64,000 bases of DNA from Agelas oroides (lineage: Eukaryota > Porifera > Demospongiae > Agelasida > Agelasidae): the NCBI GenBank assembly GCA_949130485.1, contig OX422187.1, positions 10,008,205 to 10,072,204 on the forward strand. The letters are read 5' to 3'. The position numbers were made by a program, and so were the translations under genes. Under the pieces are notes generated by a model. It saw only the letters and a list, made by a program, of their open reading frames with translations. It searched no databases and had not been told where the DNA came from. The first letter of the stretch is position 1. The number at the start of each line of letters is the position of its first letter. Shown here piece by piece: positions 61,486 through 64,000 of the stretch.

Positions 61486-62326
61486 TCCGTCGTACGTCGT
61501 CGTTCCGTAAATGCAAGTTAAGGGGGCGGGTAAATAATTTCACAATAAATTATCTGCTATATATAAAATATAAAATGTCTCATCTTACTAGTTGTGGAAT
61601 CAATTACATCCAAACTTGATATTCAAGTACTGTATGGCAAGTACTATCTCTGTAACAAATCTTGATACCATGCTACAGAAAACAGCGCGGAGAGCAGTGG
61701 TTGAGTTTTACAATTTTTCAGCACGTTTCACTCGCACGGTACGAGAGCCACATACTCCATTCTTGGCGAGTAGAAAGTTCAACAGTCGCTAGAGGGGGCT
61801 ACGTAGAGTTTTGGTCATAAGCTGTAAAGCTTAACGGATGGCGAGTTGAAACTGTTATTGGAAAGTCACTTTTTGTAGCGTTTAGCGGTACGAACTCTCC
61901 CCGGCATTTGTTAGTCACGAATACTTTACGTTACCCCCTCGACTAACCACTGGAGAAGCTGTTTATAGTAAAGAGAGTTGCTAAAGTTGTTTACCTGATT
62001 CACGAAGCGTCCCGAAAAAATGTACCCCTGGCCTTCTCGGTGGGTGTGGCCATTGATGTACGGCGATCGACGACGTAGAAACTTCTCAGGGTTTCCTTCA
62101 TGCTTTTGTCGCTTGTAGTACGGCTGTACGGCTAGGTAGCTCTTCGATATTAAGCTACTGAAGCAGCTGCTACAGTGATTTGCTTCATTCAAAAAGAAAA
62201 ACCAGCTGTACAATGGTGGGCGTAAACCGGAAACAATTATTGCGCTTGTGTGGTAGCTTACCCGCCACCTTAATCCGAAACATTGCGCACGCCGTGTTCA
62301 AGTGCGGGCGGGATATCGTCGAAGTT

Positions 62327-62426
62327 GTTTCCAGGCCTCCCCCCGTTTTGGGGGGTTTGCGTTCAGTATAACACACGGAAGCGGAAGTCCGCTTCCGTGA
62401 CAAAAACGGGGGCGAGGCCTGGAAAC
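62327..62426. repeat. Nested inverted repeats
   Basis: The outer arms gtttccaggcctc and gaggcctggaaac resemble the foldback-family ends. Inner arms cccccgttttggggg and cggaagcgga/tccgcttccg form further hairpins. Confidence 0.75.
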
Positions 62427-62430
62427 GAGG

Positions 62431-62658
62431 CGAAGAGAGAGAGAGAGAGATCGTGCTAGGCAAGCTGCTCAAACTGCGAGTGAAAGGCAAGCTACTCTGC
62501 AGCGAAAAGGTACCCGCGAACGCGAAAGAACGGCAGCTGAAACCCCGAAGGCGAGAGAAACAAGATTACAGCAAACGAGCATCAATCAACGCGAAAGGTT
62601 GACGGTTGAAACCCCCGCGGAGAGAGAAACGAGGTTACAGCGGATGAGAGATATATAG
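62431..62658 (+). pseudogene. Arg/Glu-rich leader of a Helitron/PIF1-like protein, truncated
   Basis: The open frame from 62431 reads as imperfect repeats of (R/E)RTAAETP..RETRLQ and ERLTVETPAERETRLQR, typical of the N-terminal Arg-rich repeats of Helitron-like helicase proteins. It ends at TAG (62656-62658). No start codon is seen and nothing helicase-like follows. Confidence 0.5.
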
Positions 62659-62894
62659 ACTGTACACCCCTCCACTTATTAAAACAATGTCTAACTGCAC
62701 GAGGTGTATTAACAAAGCGCTTCATTTTTAATGACACAGCTCAACATCCTATGAGTCATCCATACTTGCATAACTGCATACAATTGAGACAAAACATTAG
62801 CATTGCACAACACTTTCAGAGTTGTGATTTAATGTGTACATACTATTACACACCCATATGATATACTACCACTCGCTCAGGCTCGCCCCTTGAT

Positions 62895-63013
62895 GCTTTG
62901 CATCTACACTAGTTAAGTTGGTATACGCAATTGCTTGAGTGTACTGTTTGGTCCAAATGTGTACGTGCTGCATATTCCTATTGAGCACAATACAATTCTA
63001 TTCCACCAACAGC
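62895..63013. other. Upstream region of the third oxidase
   Basis: Short A/T-rich spacer with no recognised element. Confidence 0.3.
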
Positions 63014-63119
63014 ATGGCTCGAAATTCCTTCCATATGTATAGCTCTTTAAACATTGTATTCCCGATAGCCCAGTCATCCTACCACTCTACTGTATACTAT
63101 CAATGTTCTTTCAATGCAG

Positions 63120-64000
63120 TGTGGTTGATTTGCCTCGTGGCAGCTGCAGCACTACTAAGGGTTACTGCAACTGAAATTGATCAACCAGGATGTGGCTACC
63201 AAGAGCGTGTGTGTGAATGTGATATTACTGCAAACGAATGCTACTTTCAGTTGGAGATAGAAGAGCTGCAGACTTTCACCAGCTACAATCTTGTACCATC
63301 TGAAAATGGGGGGCTTGTGCGTGGCAGAGACGCCGCCAGTAGCTACTTCATTAATCTCAGTGGAGAACTTGTGCCTTCTGATCTTCCTGATGAAAACCCA
63401 TCACAGTGTATTATCTATGAAGAGAACTTTCTGGCAAATAATTGCTCTGAACCAATGACAGTAGATTCAAGAACCTACAACACATTCGTTGGAGTGAACG
63501 GACTGATCTCAGGGCCAACCCTGATTGTTCATTACAACCAGACTGTTATCATTGATGTCAAAAACAGTCTGATCAGTGAAGGTCTCTCCATTCACTGGCA
63601 TGGCATGCACCAGATGAACACTCCTTGGATGGATGGAATTGCACACATCTCTCAATGCCCCATAAACCCAGGTTCTACCTTTCGTTACATGTTCAAAGCT
63701 AAACCTACTGGCACAATGTGGTATCATTCACATGTTGGCGTACAGCGAACAGAAGGGATGTATGGAGCACTTATTGTAAAGGAAACAACAAATACAATGC
63801 TTCAAGCCAGGCAGCTACTTAAGGATCAACTAGATATTACGGGCCTATTGTTAGAAGACAAGCCTGATGAGCATACTCTTTCCCTGTTGGACTGGCAGGA
63901 AGATGCCTTGGCTATTGACTTGACACAGGCATTCAATGGCCGATATTTTCCAGGGGTACCTGAGGGAGAACTCCCTCGTATGTCACATCCCTTCAAGATT
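63120..64000 (+). CDS. Third multicopper oxidase, 5' part, runs off the window
   Basis: An open coding stretch continues to the last base. After a signal-peptide-like WLICLVAAAALLRVTATE come a Cys-rich segment (CGYQERVCECDITANECYF), then NTFVGVNGLISGPTLIV, HWHGMHQMNTPWMDG and WYHSHVGVQRTEGMYGALIV, the first two copper motif blocks of the laccase type. It is clearly diverged from the two upstream paralogues. The exon probably begins after ttcaatgcag at 63119. An upstream exon ending in A would make ATG directly before the Trp of the signal peptide. Alternatively an unspliced frame runs from the ATG at 63014. The second half, with the C-terminal copper ligands and any somatomedin-B-like tail, lies beyond 64000. 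Confidence 0.85.

Larger units (their letters stand above)
61381..62894. mobile_element. Segment bounded by inverted ggggcgagcctgagcgag repeats
   Basis: aggggggcgagcctgagcga at 61381 is inverted with respect to ctcgctcaggctcgcccctt at about 62875. A third related copy (ctcacgctcgccccacaatg) lies at about 61303. The roughly 1.5-kb interior contains a perfect hairpin, a foldback and a helicase-type leader. It could be one composite element, but target duplications were not found. Confidence 0.5.

Overview
The window looks like nuclear DNA of an early-branching animal, most likely a sponge. The evidence is short GT-AG introns, multi-exon genes, a RING-TRAF-MATH protein, TIR and NHL domains, secreted laccase-like multicopper oxidases with somatomedin-B-like exons, and dense small DNA transposons, tRNA-derived repeats and a Penelope-like retroelement. 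The species cannot be named from sequence alone.

Layout. 0-2.7 kb: a long minus-strand Penelope-like reverse transcriptase/GIY-YIG frame. 2.7-5.1 kb: repeats and a helicase remnant. 5.1-16.3 kb: a plus-strand cluster that looks like innate-immune signalling genes. It holds an internally deleted NHL gene copy, a RING-TRAF-MATH gene, a four-exon gene joining a TIR domain to an NHL beta-propeller (448 aa by my exon model), and a second NHL gene with no adjacent TIR. The exon junctions leading into the three propeller exons are phase 1, so propeller cassettes can be exchanged. 17.2-28.7 kb: a coiled-coil gene that I assemble as 30 exons, about 1,049 aa. 28.7-37.5 kb: mostly repeats.

37.5-54.0 kb: two near-identical multicopper oxidase genes in tandem, each with one long catalytic exon followed by phase 1-1 somatomedin-B-like exons (two in the first gene, one in the second). 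The first gene has one in-frame TGA where the second has CGA. A segmental copy of the 3' end of the coiled-coil gene lies downstream of the first oxidase, and a pogo/Tigger-like element has inserted into one of its exons. 54-63 kb: repeats, hairpin elements and small decayed fragments. 63.1-64 kb: the start of a third, diverged multicopper oxidase that runs off the window.

The strongest candidate for an undescribed system is the TIR-NHL gene with its spare NHL cassettes beside a TRAF gene. It would be a TIR enzyme or adaptor coupled to a propeller sensor. The oxidase/somatomedin-B fusion array is second. Splice models were built by eye from GT/AG sites, phase and paralogue comparison. No transcript evidence was available.
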